64,000 nt of DNA from PWQG01 sp040882255 (GTDB lineage Bacteria; Pseudomonadota; Gammaproteobacteria; Pseudomonadales; Pseudohongiellaceae). Made by a program: the position numbers and the translations under genes. Location: the NCBI GenBank assembly GCA_040882255.1, contig JBBEBP010000029.1, positions 186,001 through 250,000 on the forward strand, in the 5' to 3' direction. Below are positions 43,391 through 51,796 of this stretch, one piece after another (the first letter of the stretch is position 1; every line of letters begins with the position of its first letter). The notes below the pieces were generated by a model. The model did no database searches, was not told where the DNA came from, and worked only from the letters and a program-made list of their open reading frames with translations.

Positions 43391-44350
43391 GTGACCACCG
43401 AGTGGCGCCCGACCTGCACGCTGTCCGCGCTGCTGGCGCGCGCCGCACTGCTGCGGGAGATTCGCGAGTTCTTTCGCCAGCGCGATGTGCTGGAAGTCGA
43501 CACGCCGCTGCTGGCTACCACTACGGCCACCGATCCTCACCTGCACAGCCTGTCCCTGGACGTGGACGGGCGGCGCCACTACCTGCAGACTTCCCCCGAG
43601 TTTTCCATGAAGCGTCTGCTGGCCGCGGGCAGCGGGCCGGTCTATCAGCTCGGCAAGGTGTTCCGGGCCGATGAAAGCGGGCGCTTGCACAATCGCGAAT
43701 TCACCCTGCTGGAATGGTACCGTCCCGGGTTGAACGAGTATGGCCTGATGGACGAAGTCGAGGCCCTGGTTATGGCGACCCTGGCGCCTGCCGGTATGGA
43801 TGCTGCGGTACGCCGGATAACCTACCGTTCCCTGTTTCGTGAGCAGCTGGGTCTGGACCCACTGAGTGCTCCGGTCGACGCTCTGCAGCGCCTGGCTGGT
43901 GGCCGGCTGGATACTGGCGGGCTGGATCTGGACCGCGACGGCTGGCTGCAGTTGCTGTTCTCGCACCTGATCGAGCCTGCACTGGACGGACTCGTGTTCG
44001 TGGAGCAGTTCCCGGCCAGTCAGGCAGCACTGGCGCAGCTGACCACCGATGCAGAGGGCGATATGGTGGCGCGGCGCTTCGAGCTGTATGTGAACGGTGT
44101 GGAGCTGGCCAACGGCTACCACGAGCTGGGCGACTGTGATGAACAGCGCCGGCGCTTCGAGCAGGATAATGCCACGCGCCACCGCAGCGGCAGCGATGCC
44201 GTACCCGTGGACGAGCGCTTGCTGGCGGCACTGGAACATGGTCTGCCGGACTGCGCCGGCGTGGCGCTGGGCGTCGACCGCCTGTTGATGCTGCGCTGCG
44301 GCGCCCGGCATATTGACGAGGTCCTGCCCTTCCCGGCTGGCCATGCATGA
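43391..44350 (+). CDS. epmA: EF-P--(R)-beta-lysine ligase EpmA (GenX/PoxA)
   Basis: 319 residues from GTG 43391, seven bases after efp. It is a truncated class II lysyl-tRNA synthetase with no anticodon-binding domain: motif 2 is GKVFRADESGRLHNREFTLLEW (shortened GKVFRADE...HNREFTLLE) and motif 3 is GVALGVDRLLML. It attaches beta-lysine to K34 of EF-P. Gene order efp-epmA with divergent epmB supports this fully. Confidence 0.93.
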   Translation: MTTEWRPTCTLSALLARAALLREIREFFRQRDVLEVDTPLLATTTATDPHLHSLSLDVDGRRHYLQTSPEFSMKRLLAAGSGPVYQLGKVFRADESGRLHNREFTLLEWYRPGLNEYGLMDEVEALVMATLAPAGMDAAVRRITYRSLFREQLGLDPLSAPVDALQRLAGGRLDTGGLDLDRDGWLQLLFSHLIEPALDGLVFVEQFPASQAALAQLTTDAEGDMVARRFELYVNGVELANGYHELGDCDEQRRRFEQDNATRHRSGSDAVPVDERLLAALEHGLPDCAGVALGVDRLLMLRCGARHIDEVLPFPAGHA

Positions 44351-44399
44351 GGCCGGCTTTCATGATACCTTCACCCTTCGGAAAAACACGGGATGCAGC

Positions 44400-44759
44400 A
44401 TGAGCGAATCACCCGGGAACAACGACGGACAGCATGAGCCCGGCCCGGGGAACGAATCGGGTGATCCGGAAGGCAGCAGCCATGCTCTGCGTACCATCCG
44501 CCTGGCCAAGCAGCAGCTTCTCATCTGTTTCCTGACCTTCCCCGTCTATGCCTGGGGTGTTGTGGAGCTGCTCAACGCCGGCAATGACATTACCCTGTTC
44601 ATGCTGTTCTACATGGCCATCTATGCCGGTTTCGGCATCAACGCCTCGGTCAAGCGCTGTCCGCGCTGCCACAAGCAGTTCTACGTGGCGAAGTACTTCC
44701 TCAACATTTTCGGGACGCGGTGCAAGCACTGCGGGTTGTCTTACCACACCGGCCAGTGA
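44400..44759 (+). CDS. Small membrane protein with zinc-ribbon-like cysteines
   Basis: 119 residues from MSESPGNNDGQH. The N-terminus is polar and probably disordered; two helices follow (LLICFLTFPVYAWGVVELL, ITLFMLFYMAIYAGFGI). The end has CPRCHKQFYV and CKHCGLSYH, a likely zinc ribbon. I recognise no family. It lies 49 bases after epmA and just before the acyltransferase operon; it may belong to the former. Confidence 0.65.
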   Translation: MSESPGNNDGQHEPGPGNESGDPEGSSHALRTIRLAKQQLLICFLTFPVYAWGVVELLNAGNDITLFMLFYMAIYAGFGINASVKRCPRCHKQFYVAKYFLNIFGTRCKHCGLSYHTGQ

Positions 44760-44799
44760 TGTGCGGCCGGTATGACTGGCTGGATTCCGGATCTCTTTC

Positions 44800-44805
44800 T
44801 ATACT
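44800..44805 (+). promoter_or_regulatory. Candidate -10 box for the acyltransferase-ACP-exporter operon
   Basis: TATACT lies 33 bases before GTG 44838. No convincing -35 is visible, so this is tentative. The gap upstream of the operon is only 78 bases and holds nothing else I can identify. Confidence 0.3.
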
Positions 44806-44837
44806 GATGGCACAAGCATGGCAAAGGATTGCTGTCT

Positions 44838-45719
44838 GTGTTCATACCTACTGTTCAACATGGCACTTGTTTGTTGCGTCTGCTGAGCTGGCCGTCTGTC
44901 CGGCTGGGCTGGTGGCGGGAGAGGCGTGAAGTCAGGATGGCCGTGCTCGATGCCCTGTCGGTCTGCCTGCACGAACCGCACTCCCGTTGTTTCGCTTTGC
45001 TGATGCAACACCATCGATACCTGCTGTTGCTCGAGGCGCGCCGGAACAGCCTGCAGACCAGGGCGCAGGTCGCCCGCCGCCAGCGTCGGTTGCTCTGGCC
45101 AGAGGAAGCGACATGGAGCGAGAGCATCGCCGGTGATCGGCGTTCTCGCATAATGGCTGCCTGCCACGTGGGCGATTACGTTCATTGTCTTCCTCGCCTC
45201 GCCTCGATCGAGCCGGTCACGCGTGAGCGCATACTGCTGCGTCACGAAGCAGGAACACATGCCGGCGTCGCCAATATGAACGAAGCCTACCGTCAATTGG
45301 GATTGTCCGTACCGGAGATTTTGCTGGCCTCTGTAGCGGATCCTCTTGTCTTGCGGCAGAGGCTTCGCAGAGGGAACTGTACGTTGACCACGTTCTACGA
45401 CCTGTCCAGGCAGTTCGGTGTGCCTGTGGAGACGACGTTCCTGGGCCGGTCCGCGTGGTTCTGCAGCGGCCCGGCACAGCTGGCCGTATCAGCCGGTGTA
45501 CCTGTGGTACCCGTCAGTGTGATGCCGGGCAAGAGCGGAGACCGGCTGGTTCTGCATTCTGCCATTGAGCCTTCGCACTGGCGGGATCTGGAGTATCGTG
45601 ATGCGGTCCGGCTGGTGACCGGGCAGCTTGTCGCCCACCTCGAACAGGTGCTGCGCGAGATGCCTCAGTACTGGCGCTACCTCACTGTATTGCCGCACTA
45701 TTTCAGGCCGCCGGACTGA
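44838..45719 (+). CDS. LpxL/HtrB-superfamily (LABLAT) acyltransferase-like protein
   Basis: 293 residues from GTG 44838, with AAAGGA nine bases upstream; TTG 44829 and ATG 44937 are alternatives. The C-terminal half shows the lipid A acyltransferase pattern: LRRGNCTLTTFYDLSRQFGV, TTFLGRSAWFCSGPAQLAVS, AGVPVVPVSV. The usual catalytic H-x4-D/E appears only as HVGDY (about residue 110), so activity is uncertain. No N-terminal membrane helix is obvious, unlike LpxL. It starts an operon with an acyl carrier protein and a C39 exporter, so an acyl-ACP donor and a peptide or other exported acceptor are plausible. Confident in superfamily, not in substrate. Confidence 0.7.
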   Translation: MFIPTVQHGTCLLRLLSWPSVRLGWWRERREVRMAVLDALSVCLHEPHSRCFALLMQHHRYLLLLEARRNSLQTRAQVARRQRRLLWPEEATWSESIAGDRRSRIMAACHVGDYVHCLPRLASIEPVTRERILLRHEAGTHAGVANMNEAYRQLGLSVPEILLASVADPLVLRQRLRRGNCTLTTFYDLSRQFGVPVETTFLGRSAWFCSGPAQLAVSAGVPVVPVSVMPGKSGDRLVLHSAIEPSHWRDLEYRDAVRLVTGQLVAHLEQVLREMPQYWRYLTVLPHYFRPPD

Positions 45720-45761
45720 CCGGTTGCCTCTGTCACTCACATTTGTCCAGGGAGGGATATC

Positions 45762-46031
45762 ATGAGTGTGGAAGTGTTCGCGATTGACGAACGGATTGTC
45801 GAGCAGGTGTTTCACGTTCTCAGGGAGTGTTGTGACAACCGGCTGACCGCTGAGTTGTCGCTGGGAACACCATTGCGATCCTTGCAGATGGATTCGCTGA
45901 AGATGGTGCAGATTGTCTATGAGCTGGAAGTGGCGTTGGATATCGAGCTGGAGGAACACCGACTCTTCCAGTTGGAGTCTGTCGGAGATCTGGCCGTGTT
46001 GGCCGCCGACGCGGCACAGAGTGCAGCCTGA
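45762..46031 (+). CDS. Acyl carrier protein
   Basis: 89 residues, with a strong ribosome site (GGGAGGGATATC). The four-helix carrier fold is suggested by the motif LQMDSLKMVQIVYELEVALD, with S45 as the phosphopantetheine site. It is clearly not the housekeeping AcpP: it has cysteines (C23, C24), and the loop before the serine reads LGTPLRSLQM. It is likely to carry the acyl group used by the preceding acyltransferase. The stop overlaps the start of the HlyD gene (TGATG). Confidence 0.82.
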   Translation: MSVEVFAIDERIVEQVFHVLRECCDNRLTAELSLGTPLRSLQMDSLKMVQIVYELEVALDIELEEHRLFQLESVGDLAVLAADAAQSAA

Positions 46032-47314
46032 TGCCAACGGAGTCTTCTATCCCGGAGCGCAGCACTCTGTTTCGTCCGGAAGTGCTGCAGTACCGGCTTC
46101 CGGCACGATTCGGCCCTGCTGCTGGCGGGACACCCGTATCACTGCAATTGTATGCCGTCCTGGGTTTGCTGTTCCTGGGGCTGCTGGTGCTCTATCTCGG
46201 TGTGGTCCGGTTCAAGACCACGGTGTCGGCCAGTGGCGTGTTGGTGCCGGGGGACGGGGCGGTCCGGATGGGGCCGTCCTGGCAGGGCGTCTACCAGTCG
46301 ATTCGTGTGCAGGAAGGGGAGTGGGTCGAAGCGGGCGAAGTCATGGCCCTGATTTCCACGCGGCAGCATGACGCGGCCGGCCGTGACCGTACAGGCATCA
46401 AGCAGGCCTTCAATCGTACTGAGATCAGTCAGTTGCAACGAAAACTGACGTTGGTCGAGCGGTCAGCCGAACTGCAGCTGGAACAGATGGAAAGCCGGCG
46501 CAGTCAATTGCGGGAAACGGCTGCGCTTCTGGATGATGAGGCGGCTATCATGCAGCGTCGGGTCGCCGCCGCCCGTGCTTCTCTGAAGGCCCGCCGCACC
46601 CTGCGGGATCGTGGTGTGTTGGCCGATACGGTCTATCGGCAGCATGAAGAAAGTTATCTGGCGCTTGTGCAGAAACAACAGCAACTGGTAACCCGGCAGG
46701 CAGCCAACGGGCAGGAGCAGAGGGAACTGCGTGAGCGCAAGGACACCATCCGTCTGGATCAGGAAACGCAGCGCCACGAGCTGGAAAGTACGATACGCCG
46801 GAAACAGCACGAGTCTCGGTTGCTGGACAGCGATGCCCTGCTGGCCGTGATCGCTCCAGCGAGTGGCGTGGCCGGGCCGGTCACAGCGCGGGCGGGTGAT
46901 GTGGCTCGCCCCGGCAGTACGCTGAGTACCGTCATTCCAGCCGATGTGCCATTGCGGGCATTGCTCTATCTGCCGGGATCGGCCATGGGTCAGGTGGAGG
47001 CCGGCCAGACGGTACAACTGACCTACGATGCCTATCCCTATCAGCGATACGGGAATCACCAGGGCCGCGTGGACCGAGTGAGCTCCACCACGCTCGATCC
47101 GCGCGAACAACGCCTGATGCTGCCGGACATCCGGGAGCCAGTCTATCAGCTGCATGCGTCACTACCGGAACAGTCGCTGGTGGCTGACGGGGAATCGTAC
47201 CGACTGCGCAGCGGCATGCGGCTCAGGGCGGAGATTGTCACCGCCGAGATGACGCTGCTGGCCTACATGTTCGATCCACTACTGCGGTTGCTGGAGAAAC
47301 AGGAGCTGCCATGA
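46031..47314 (+). CDS. HlyD-family periplasmic adaptor (CvaA/RaxA-like)
   Basis: 427 residues. The N-terminal LFRPEVLQYR segment and one helix (~residues 40-58, LYAVLGLLFLGLLVLYLGVV) match CvaA/RaxA adaptors of peptide exporters. Biotinyl-lipoyl halves flank a long coiled coil (~115-260), followed by a beta-barrel part. It would join the ABC exporter to an outer membrane channel such as the TolC at 11448. Its ATG overlaps the ACP stop, and its end overlaps the ABC gene by 4 bases. Confidence 0.88.
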   Translation: MPTESSIPERSTLFRPEVLQYRLPARFGPAAGGTPVSLQLYAVLGLLFLGLLVLYLGVVRFKTTVSASGVLVPGDGAVRMGPSWQGVYQSIRVQEGEWVEAGEVMALISTRQHDAAGRDRTGIKQAFNRTEISQLQRKLTLVERSAELQLEQMESRRSQLRETAALLDDEAAIMQRRVAAARASLKARRTLRDRGVLADTVYRQHEESYLALVQKQQQLVTRQAANGQEQRELRERKDTIRLDQETQRHELESTIRRKQHESRLLDSDALLAVIAPASGVAGPVTARAGDVARPGSTLSTVIPADVPLRALLYLPGSAMGQVEAGQTVQLTYDAYPYQRYGNHQGRVDRVSSTTLDPREQRLMLPDIREPVYQLHASLPEQSLVADGESYRLRSGMRLRAEIVTAEMTLLAYMFDPLLRLLEKQELP

Positions 47315-49389
47315 AGTGGATGTCCTGGTACCTGCCGCGCAGGAAGTTGCCGTTGGTGTTGCAGTCCGAGACCACCGAATGTGGACTGGCCTGTATTGCC
47401 ATGGTGGCAGGCTATTTTGGCAACCGGGTGGATCTGTGCGGGCTTCGGCAGCGCTTTACGGTTTCGGGTCGGGGCGCCGCCGTGAATCACCTGATGCAGG
47501 TTGCGCGAGATATGGCGCTGACGCCAAGGGCGCTGAAACTGGAGCCCGGTGAGATCGATTCCCTGCAGCTGCCTGCGGTACTCCACTGGGACATGGATCA
47601 CTTTGTGGTGCTGCGATCAGTGGGACGCCGGCATGTGATTTTGCATGACCCGGCCAGTGGTCGCAGGAAGTATCGTCGCGAGGAAGTTCTGAGACACTTT
47701 ACCGGTATTGCGCTGGAGTTGATGCCTTCACGGGAGTTCGTTGCCCGCGACGAGCGGCGCCGCCATCGGCTGCAGGACCTGTTTTCCATCACGCCGCGCT
47801 TTGTCAGCAGCATGCTGCAGGTTTTCGTGTTATCGATGATGCTGCAATTGTTGGCCTTGCTAACGCCGTTCTATATCCAGCTTACCATCGATCAGGGCCT
47901 GGCCCGTCGTGACACGGACCTGGTGCTGGTCGTGGCGCTGGCCTTCCTGATGATCGTGCTGGCAAAGACCGCATTGACATGGTTACGGGGCATGGTCCTG
48001 CTGCACTTCTCCAATCATCTGGGGTTCCAGATGGTCAATAACGTGTTCCATCATCTGATCCGGCTGCCGGTCAACTATTTCGAGCGGCGGCACATGGGAG
48101 ACATTGTCTCGCGTTTCGGCTCCCTGCAGTCCATTCGGCAGCTGGTCAGTCAGGAGATGATCAGTGTGGTGGTGGACGGGTTGTTCTCGCTGGTCACGCT
48201 CGTGTTGCTGTATCTGTACAGTCCGATGCTGGCCACGCTCGTGCTTTCGTTCATTGCGGTCTACCTGATCGTGCGTGGTGTTACATTACCCGCCGAATAC
48301 CAGCGCCGTCAGGAGCAGATTGCGGCTGAAGCCAGTCAACAGTCGGTCTTCATGGAGAACGTGCGGGCCATCAGCGTCACCCGCCTCTATGGAATGGAAA
48401 ACCATCGCATCGGTCTGTGGCAGACCAACTACGCTGAACTGATCGATCGGGGTGTTCAGCTCGGCAGGTTGCAACTCAATGTGGAAACCACGCAGACCCT
48501 GTTGTTCGGGCTGGATCATGTGGCCACCATCTATTTTGGCACCCGGTTCGTCTACGCGGGGGAATTGAGCATCGGGCAGTTGATGGCGTTCATCTTCCTG
48601 AAGCAGCATTTTATTTCCTCCATCACCGAGATGATCCCGCGTCTGGTGGAATTGCGTCTGCTGCGCCTGCAACTGGAACGAGTTTCTGATATCACACTGG
48701 AGCGGCCGGTTCTACGGTCGCTGGATGAGCCGTTTCTGGTGCCACCGATACAGGGCGAACTCCGGGCGGACCAGTTGACCTGCCGTTATCCGGGAGCCGA
48801 AGAGCCGGTTTTCCGTGACCTGGAATTGAGGGTGGGCAGCGGCGAGTGCCTGGCGCTGACGGGGCCTTCCGGCTGCGGCAAGACCACGCTGCTGAAGGCA
48901 CTGGCCGGGCTGGTCGAGCCGGAGTCAGGTGTAATCCGCATCGACGGGCAGGCTCTCGAAGACTTCGGAGTCCGTCGCTATCGCCAGCGCCTGGCGGCCG
49001 TACTGCATGACGATACATTGCTGGCCGGTTCCCTGCGCGACAACATCGTACTGGATGCCACGCCGCAGCCCGATGACAGTGACGTCTGGCGCTGTCTGGA
49101 GCGCACCGGCATAGCGCAAGAGGTCAGGCACCTGGTAATGGGGCTGGATACCCGGGTGGGAGACATGGGAGCCGCCCTTTCAGCCGGGCAGGTGCAGCGC
49201 ATTCTGCTGGCCAGGGCGCTGTACCGCGACCCGCTCATTCTCCTGCTGGATGAGGCCTTTGCCAACCTGGGCAGTGAGCAGGCCATCAGCATCCTGCAAC
49301 GTCTGCGCGAGTCCGTGAATACCATCGTGCTGGTCACGCATAACCCCGCGCTCGTGGCAGCCTGTGACCGGGAGGTCAGCCTGTCGTAA
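47311..49389 (+). CDS. C39 peptidase-containing ABC exporter (CvaB/RaxB-like)
   Basis: 692 residues. N-terminal C39 peptidase: Q18, C24 in QSETTECGLACIAMV, H97 in HWDMDHFVVL and D113 in HDPASG, so the protease should be active and cut after a double-glycine leader. Six membrane helices follow (~160-440). In the ABC domain, Walker A is TGPSGCGKTTLL, signature LSAGQVQR and Walker B LILLLDEAF; the Q-loop glutamine appears as histidine in AVLHDDTLLAGSLRDN. The usual substrates are microcins, bacteriocins or sulfated peptides. No GG-leader gene is visible beside it. Confidence 0.9.
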   Translation: MKWMSWYLPRRKLPLVLQSETTECGLACIAMVAGYFGNRVDLCGLRQRFTVSGRGAAVNHLMQVARDMALTPRALKLEPGEIDSLQLPAVLHWDMDHFVVLRSVGRRHVILHDPASGRRKYRREEVLRHFTGIALELMPSREFVARDERRRHRLQDLFSITPRFVSSMLQVFVLSMMLQLLALLTPFYIQLTIDQGLARRDTDLVLVVALAFLMIVLAKTALTWLRGMVLLHFSNHLGFQMVNNVFHHLIRLPVNYFERRHMGDIVSRFGSLQSIRQLVSQEMISVVVDGLFSLVTLVLLYLYSPMLATLVLSFIAVYLIVRGVTLPAEYQRRQEQIAAEASQQSVFMENVRAISVTRLYGMENHRIGLWQTNYAELIDRGVQLGRLQLNVETTQTLLFGLDHVATIYFGTRFVYAGELSIGQLMAFIFLKQHFISSITEMIPRLVELRLLRLQLERVSDITLERPVLRSLDEPFLVPPIQGELRADQLTCRYPGAEEPVFRDLELRVGSGECLALTGPSGCGKTTLLKALAGLVEPESGVIRIDGQALEDFGVRRYRQRLAAVLHDDTLLAGSLRDNIVLDATPQPDDSDVWRCLERTGIAQEVRHLVMGLDTRVGDMGAALSAGQVQRILLARALYRDPLILLLDEAFANLGSEQAISILQRLRESVNTIVLVTHNPALVAACDREVSLS

Positions 49390-49400
49390 GTGGCCCTGCA

Positions 49401-49439
49401 AAGCTCGCCGAGCACGCGAAATTGAAATTCGGTGAGCTT
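49401..49439. terminator. Hairpin after the exporter operon
   Basis: AAGCTCGCCGA and TCGGTGAGCTT form an 11-bp stem with one G-T pair and a 17-base loop, 12 bases after the ABC stop. There is no T-run, so termination is only likely, not certain. Confidence 0.45.
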
Positions 49440-49442
49440 ATT

Positions 49443-49465
49443 GATCTCTGCGAGAGTATAAAACG
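49443..49465 (-). repeat. CTCGCxxAGATC repeat, copy 4, beside the exporter operon
   Basis: On the minus strand CGTTTTATACTCTCGCAGAG then ATC, closely matching the start of copy 2 (TATACTCTCGCAAAGATC) and copy 1. A short single unit between the exporter operon and yggS. Confidence 0.5.
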
Positions 49466-49487
49466 TCACTATATCCATGTTTCCAAT

Positions 49488-50201
49488 CTACTTGCTGTTC
49501 CGCGCACCGAACAACGCAGTTCCCACCCGCACCATCGTTCCGCCCTCGGCGATCGCCGCCTCCAGATCGCCGCTCATGCCGATGGACAGTGTGTCCATGG
49601 TTGCGTGACGCCGCTGCAGTGACCGGAATTGCTCGGCCAGCGGCCGGTAGACAGCGCGCTGTGCCTGCAAATCCACCGCCGGCGCCGGAATGGCCATCAG
49701 GCCCCTCAAGGTCAGGCGGGGCAGGGCAGCGATGGTCTCGCATAGTGCCTCCACTTCTTCCGGTGCTACGCCGGACTTGCTGGCTTCGCCGCTGATATTG
49801 ACCTGCACGCAGACGTTTAGCGGGGGCATGTCCTCGGGACGTTGTTCGCTGAGGCGCCGGGCGATCTTCAGCCGGTCGACGCTGTGTACCCACCCGAAGT
49901 GAGCGGTCACCTCCCTGGTCTTGTTGGATTGTAGCGGGCCGATGAAATGCCAGACGATGTCCGTCAGCGGCTCCGGATCAGCCGGGTTGGTCAGTGCCGT
50001 CATCTTGTCCAGGGCCTCCTGCACGTAGTTCTCGCCGAAGGCCCGCTGGCCCGCTTCATACGCCTCCCGCAACCGTTCCGGGCCGTGTTTCTTGCTGACC
50101 GCCAGCAGGGAAACACGGCCGGCGGGGCGTCCGTGGCTGGCCTCCAGGGCGGCGATCCGGTCACGAACGAGGCGTACATTTTCTGCTATGCTGGGCATCA
50201 C
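49488..50201 (-). CDS. yggS: YggS family PLP homeostasis protein
   Basis: 237 residues. The PLP lysine is in LLAVSKKHGPERLREAY; other family segments are FGENYVQEALDK, WHFIGPLQSNK, VHSVDRLKIA and LSIGMSGDLEAAIAEGGTMV. YggS (PLPBP) balances free PLP and amino acid pools. It is divergent from pilT, as in Pseudomonas. Confidence 0.94.
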   Translation of the reverse strand: MMPSIAENVRLVRDRIAALEASHGRPAGRVSLLAVSKKHGPERLREAYEAGQRAFGENYVQEALDKMTALTNPADPEPLTDIVWHFIGPLQSNKTREVTAHFGWVHSVDRLKIARRLSEQRPEDMPPLNVCVQVNISGEASKSGVAPEEVEALCETIAALPRLTLRGLMAIPAPAVDLQAQRAVYRPLAEQFRSLQRRHATMDTLSIGMSGDLEAAIAEGGTMVRVGTALFGARNSK

Positions 50202-50264
50202 TACTGATCATCCATTAAGTGAAGGGCACCTCTGCCCCGAAGAAGAACGACGGAGACTGGCGCT

Positions 50265-51308
50265 ATGGCGATGGATATTACGCAACTGCTGGGTTTCAGT
50301 GTCAAGAACGGAGCATCGGACCTGCATATCACGGCCGGCATGCCACCGCTGATCCGGGTCGACGGCGACATCCGCAAGGTCAACGCCCCGGCCCTGGATC
50401 ACAAACAGGTACATGGCCTGATCTACGAGATCATGACCGACAAGCAGCGCAAGGACTACGAGGAGTTTCTGGAGACAGATTTCTCCTTCGAAGTGCCCAA
50501 TCTGGCCCGTTTCCGTGTCAATGCCTTCAACCAGAACCGGGGCGCCGCCGCCGTCTTCCGCACCATTCCCTCGGAAGTGCTGACCATGGAGAAGCTGGGC
50601 ATGGGGCAGGTCTTCCAGAAGGTCTCCAGCTACGCCCGGGGCCTGGTGGTGGTGACCGGCCCCACCGGTTCGGGTAAAAGCACCACGCTGGCGGCGATGA
50701 TGGACTACATAAACGACTCCCGCTACGAGCACATTCTCACCATCGAGGATCCCATCGAGTTCGTGCATGAGAGCAAGAAATGCCTGATCAACCAGCGCGA
50801 AGTACACCGGGATACGCACGGTTTCGCGGAGGCGTTGCGTTCGGCGCTGCGTGAGGACCCGGACATTATCCTGGTGGGTGAGCTGCGGGACCTGGAGACC
50901 ATCCGCCTGGCGCTGACCGCCGCCGAGACCGGTCATCTGGTCTTCGGGACGCTGCACACCACCTCGGCCGCCAAGACCATCGACCGGATTATCGACGTGT
51001 TCCCGGCTGCCGAGAAAGATATGGTGCGCTCCATGCTGTCCGAGTCCCTGCAGGCGGTGATCTCCCAGGCCCTGCTCAAGCGCAGCGGCGGGGGCCGGGT
51101 GGCGGCGCACGAGATCATGATCGGCACGCCGGCCATCCGCAACCTGATCCGCGAGGACAAGGTGGCCCAGATGTACTCGGCCATCCAGACGGGCTCCTCG
51201 ACGGGCATGAAGACCCTGGATCAGAGTCTGAAGGAGCTGGTGCAGAAGGGGCTGGTCAGTACCGAAGCGGCGCGCGGCAAGGCGAAGATGCCGGAGTCGT
51301 TCAGCTGA
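50265..51308 (+). CDS. pilT: Type IV pilus retraction ATPase PilT
   Basis: 347 residues. Walker A GPTGSGKSTTLAAMMDYIN (within ~residues 130-150), Asp box EDPIEFVH, Walker B DPDIILVGELRDLETIRLAL, His box TGHLVFGTLHT and the C-terminal AIRNLIREDK (AIRNLIRE motif of PilT). It depolymerises the pilus to drive twitching. FimX, TonB-like and PilG/PilH homologues in the window suggest that a type IV pilus system operates. The next plus-strand pilU is not adjacent. Confidence 0.95.
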   Translation: MAMDITQLLGFSVKNGASDLHITAGMPPLIRVDGDIRKVNAPALDHKQVHGLIYEIMTDKQRKDYEEFLETDFSFEVPNLARFRVNAFNQNRGAAAVFRTIPSEVLTMEKLGMGQVFQKVSSYARGLVVVTGPTGSGKSTTLAAMMDYINDSRYEHILTIEDPIEFVHESKKCLINQREVHRDTHGFAEALRSALREDPDIILVGELRDLETIRLALTAAETGHLVFGTLHTTSAAKTIDRIIDVFPAAEKDMVRSMLSESLQAVISQALLKRSGGGRVAAHEIMIGTPAIRNLIREDKVAQMYSAIQTGSSTGMKTLDQSLKELVQKGLVSTEAARGKAKMPESFS

Positions 51309-51336
51309 TCGGAGGTGCTTCCGTGCTGCCTGCGGG

Positions 51337-51786
51337 TCAGCCGGCGGTGCCGCGCCGCTCGGCCAGCGCCGCGAACCAGCCTTCCAGAATGAGCCGGGCG
51401 GCCACGCTGTCCAGTTGACCGCGGGTTTCCTCGCGCATCAGTTGACCACGGGCCTCGAAGGAGGTGAGGCGCTCGTCCATGCCGTAGCAGGGGCGGTGCA
51501 GACGTCCGTGCAGGCGGTTACCGAACTTCCTGGCACGTAGCAGCAGCTCGCTCTCCGTATCATCCATGTTGTACGGCATGCCCACCACGAACACATCCGG
51601 TTGCCATTCGGCCACCAGCGCCGTCAGGCGGTCCCAGTCCGGGATGCCGTCACGGGCCGGCAGCACCGGCAGTGACTGCGCGGTCCCGGTCAGGCTCTGG
51701 CCGTAGGCGACACCGATGCGGTGCGTGCCGAAGTCGAAACCCAGCGCCGTGAGCTGTTCCGGAATGATGGCGGGGTGGGTTTCCAT
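51337..51786 (-). CDS. ruvX: Putative Holliday junction resolvase / pre-16S rRNA nuclease YqgF
   Basis: 149 residues with the RNase H-like pattern of YqgF/RuvX: GFDFGTHRIGVAYGQ, VVGMPYNMDD, YGMDERLTSFEA and LDSVAARLILEGW. It matures the 5' end of 16S rRNA in E. coli. It follows algH/yqgE in the conserved gshB-tonB-algH-ruvX order, 10 bases downstream. Confidence 0.93.
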   Translation of the reverse strand: METHPAIIPEQLTALGFDFGTHRIGVAYGQSLTGTAQSLPVLPARDGIPDWDRLTALVAEWQPDVFVVGMPYNMDDTESELLLRARKFGNRLHGRLHRPCYGMDERLTSFEARGQLMREETRGQLDSVAARLILEGWFAALAERRGTAG

Positions 51787-51796
51787 GCGGGGCCGG

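Noticed and set aside
44807..44929. Short plus-strand ORF (40 codons, three cysteines) considered as an exported peptide precursor
   Set aside because: It has no double-glycine leader and overlaps the acyltransferase start in another frame; its ATG lies at the tentative transcript start and has no ribosome site.
49390..49478. Minus-strand start of an ORF reading MDIVTFYTLAEINKLTEFQF between the ABC gene and yggS
   Set aside because: The first 30 codons look protein-like, but the frame then runs antisense into the exporter gene, and there is no clear ribosome site. It may be a remnant of an older gene; too weak to annotate.
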